In this document: piece by piece, positions 5,618-6,458 of the stretch | How the letters are laid out: each line of letters starts with the position of its first letter | Numbering within the stretch: position 1 is the first letter of the stretch | Origin: Paracoccaceae bacterium | Lineage (GTDB): Bacteria; Pseudomonadota; Alphaproteobacteria; Rhodobacterales; Rhodobacteraceae | Length of the DNA stretch: 6,458 nt | NCBI GenBank assembly: GCA_021767525.1 | Contig: JAASTF010000184.1 | Span: 1-6,458 of the forward strand | Reading direction: 5' to 3' | The notes under the pieces: model-generated | Databases searched by the model: none | What the model saw: the letters and a program-made list of their open reading frames with translations, nothing else | Told to the model about the DNA's origin: nothing | Made by a program: the position numbers and the translations under genes

Positions 5618-6458
5618 TTACATCAACTTTCGGCGCCTTGTCACGGAAATATCCAGATCGGTGATCTTCTTGCGCAGCGTATTGCGGTTGATCCCCAAAA
5701 GATCGGCGCATTTGGCCTGATTCCCGCCCGTCGCCTCGAGCGCGATCTCGATCAGCGGCTCTTCCATCTCGCGCAGAATGCGGGCGTATAGGCCTGGCGG
5801 TGGCAGCATGTTGCCGTGCAGGTCGAAATAGCGCCGCAAGTGGCGGGCGATGCTGGCCGACAGGTTGTCGGTTTCATTGGCCCCGCCCAGAACCGGTTCG
5901 ACCTCGGGCTGGCTGCCCAAGACCGATTCCACCTCGGTCCGGGTGATTTCATCCGCCCGGCTGGTCAGAACCAGACGGCGGATCGCATTTTCCAATTGCC
6001 GCACGTTGCCCGGCCAGCTGTAGGCGCGCATCAGGTCCAGCGCGTCGGTGGACAGCCGCCGCATCACGCCGGTATCGCGCTCGGCCCTGGCCAGGAAATG
6101 ATCGGACAGCAACGGAATGTCGTCGACCCGTTCGCGCAGGCTGGGCACATGCAACGTCGCTCCGCCGATGCGATAGAACAGGTCCTGCCGCATCCGGCCC
6201 TGCTCCATCGCGCCATTCAGGTTGGCCTGGCTGGTCGCCATGAAGCGCGGCACGTGATCGCCGGGTGTGTCCATCATCCGCACGATGCGGGCCTGCGCCT
6301 CCATGTCCAGGTCGCCCAGCTCGTCGAACAGCAGCGTGCCGCCCTTTACCCGCGCGAGCAGGCGGGCCGGACCTTCAAGATCGGCCAGGTCCGACGCCGT
6401 AACGGTGACAAAGGGCAACGTGCGCCGGTCCGAGAAATCGTGGATCGCGCGCGCGATC
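5618..6458 (-). CDS. ntrC: NtrC, nitrogen regulation response regulator, Rhodobacter type lacking GAFTGA (5' end outside window)
   Basis: NtrC is the DNA-binding regulator phosphorylated by NtrB under nitrogen limitation. The visible 279 residues begin inside the AAA+ domain, just after the Walker A region (first residues IARAIHDFSDRR), so the receiver domain and P-loop are missing only because the window ends. Visible are PFVTVTASDL, Walker B GGTLLFDELGD (D45/E46 of the fragment), an arginine-finger region MRQDLFYRIGG (89-99), PSLRERVDDIP, sensor II WPGNVRQLEN (148-157) and a C-terminal Fis-type helix-turn-helix (about 235-270, GGNQAKCADLLGINRNTLRKK). Between PFV and Walker B the segment carrying the ELFG and GAFTGA motifs in enterobacterial NtrC is missing, about 19 residues by my count. 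R. capsulatus NtrC has the same loss and activates sigma70-type RNA polymerase. The frame runs uninterrupted to the window edge; the apparent start at 6418 is an internal TTG. nifR3 and ntrB would be expected upstream, outside the window. Confidence 0.95.
   Translation of the reverse strand, partial: IARAIHDFSDRRTLPFVTVTASDLADLEGPARLLARVKGGTLLFDELGDLDMEAQARIVRMMDTPGDHVPRFMATSQANLNGAMEQGRMRQDLFYRIGGATLHVPSLRERVDDIPLLSDHFLARAERDTGVMRRLSTDALDLMRAYSWPGNVRQLENAIRRLVLTSRADEITRTEVESVLGSQPEVEPVLGGANETDNLSASIARHLRRYFDLHGNMLPPPGLYARILREMEEPLIEIALEATGGNQAKCADLLGINRNTLRKKITDLDISVTRRRKLM

Noticed and set aside
4776..5711. Minus-strand open frame of 311 codons overlapping the start of ntrY and the end of ntrC
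   Set aside because: It is out of frame with both genes, runs through their coding parts and has no recognisable domain; it is a frame shadow.

Overview
The window looks like chromosomal DNA from a high-GC alphaproteobacterium, most likely of the Rhodobacterales (Rhodobacter/Paracoccus type). This rests on the order ntrC-ntrY-ntrX followed by trkA on one strand, on alphaproteobacterial-type NtrY and NtrX proteins, and on an NtrC lacking the sigma54-contact loop, a trait known from Rhodobacter capsulatus. No mobile element, CRISPR array, rRNA or tRNA was seen.

Reading right to left (minus strand): the C-terminal two thirds of ntrC (6458-5618, N-terminus outside the window); a 99-nt gap; complete ntrY (5518-3266), a four-helix membrane sensor kinase; complete ntrX (3258-1852), its response regulator, whose Shine-Dalgarno overlaps the ntrY stop. 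Then comes a plus-strand gene for a small predicted lipoprotein (1360-1830), convergent with ntrX (21-nt gap) and divergent from trkA. Last is trkA (1241-1), a potassium-uptake regulatory subunit missing about its last 45 residues at the window edge.

Functionally this is a nitrogen/redox signalling locus. NtrC would be the output regulator of the NtrB-NtrC nitrogen-limitation pair (ntrB presumably lies upstream, outside the window). NtrY would phosphorylate NtrX at Asp52. Both NtrC and NtrX keep ATPase motifs but lack GAFTGA, so neither looks like a classical sigma54 activator.

The most interesting non-coding signal is a pair of AT-rich palindromes of the form CAA-N4/5-TTG. They sit in the only two sizeable intergenic gaps: one just upstream of ntrY, the other between trkA and the lipoprotein gene, overlapping candidate -35 elements in both directions. 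They match the motif I recall being reported for NtrX in Brucella and Sinorhizobium, so NtrX may autoregulate ntrYX and also control its neighbours. I did not find a wholly new system; the lipoprotein is the one gene I cannot assign to a family.
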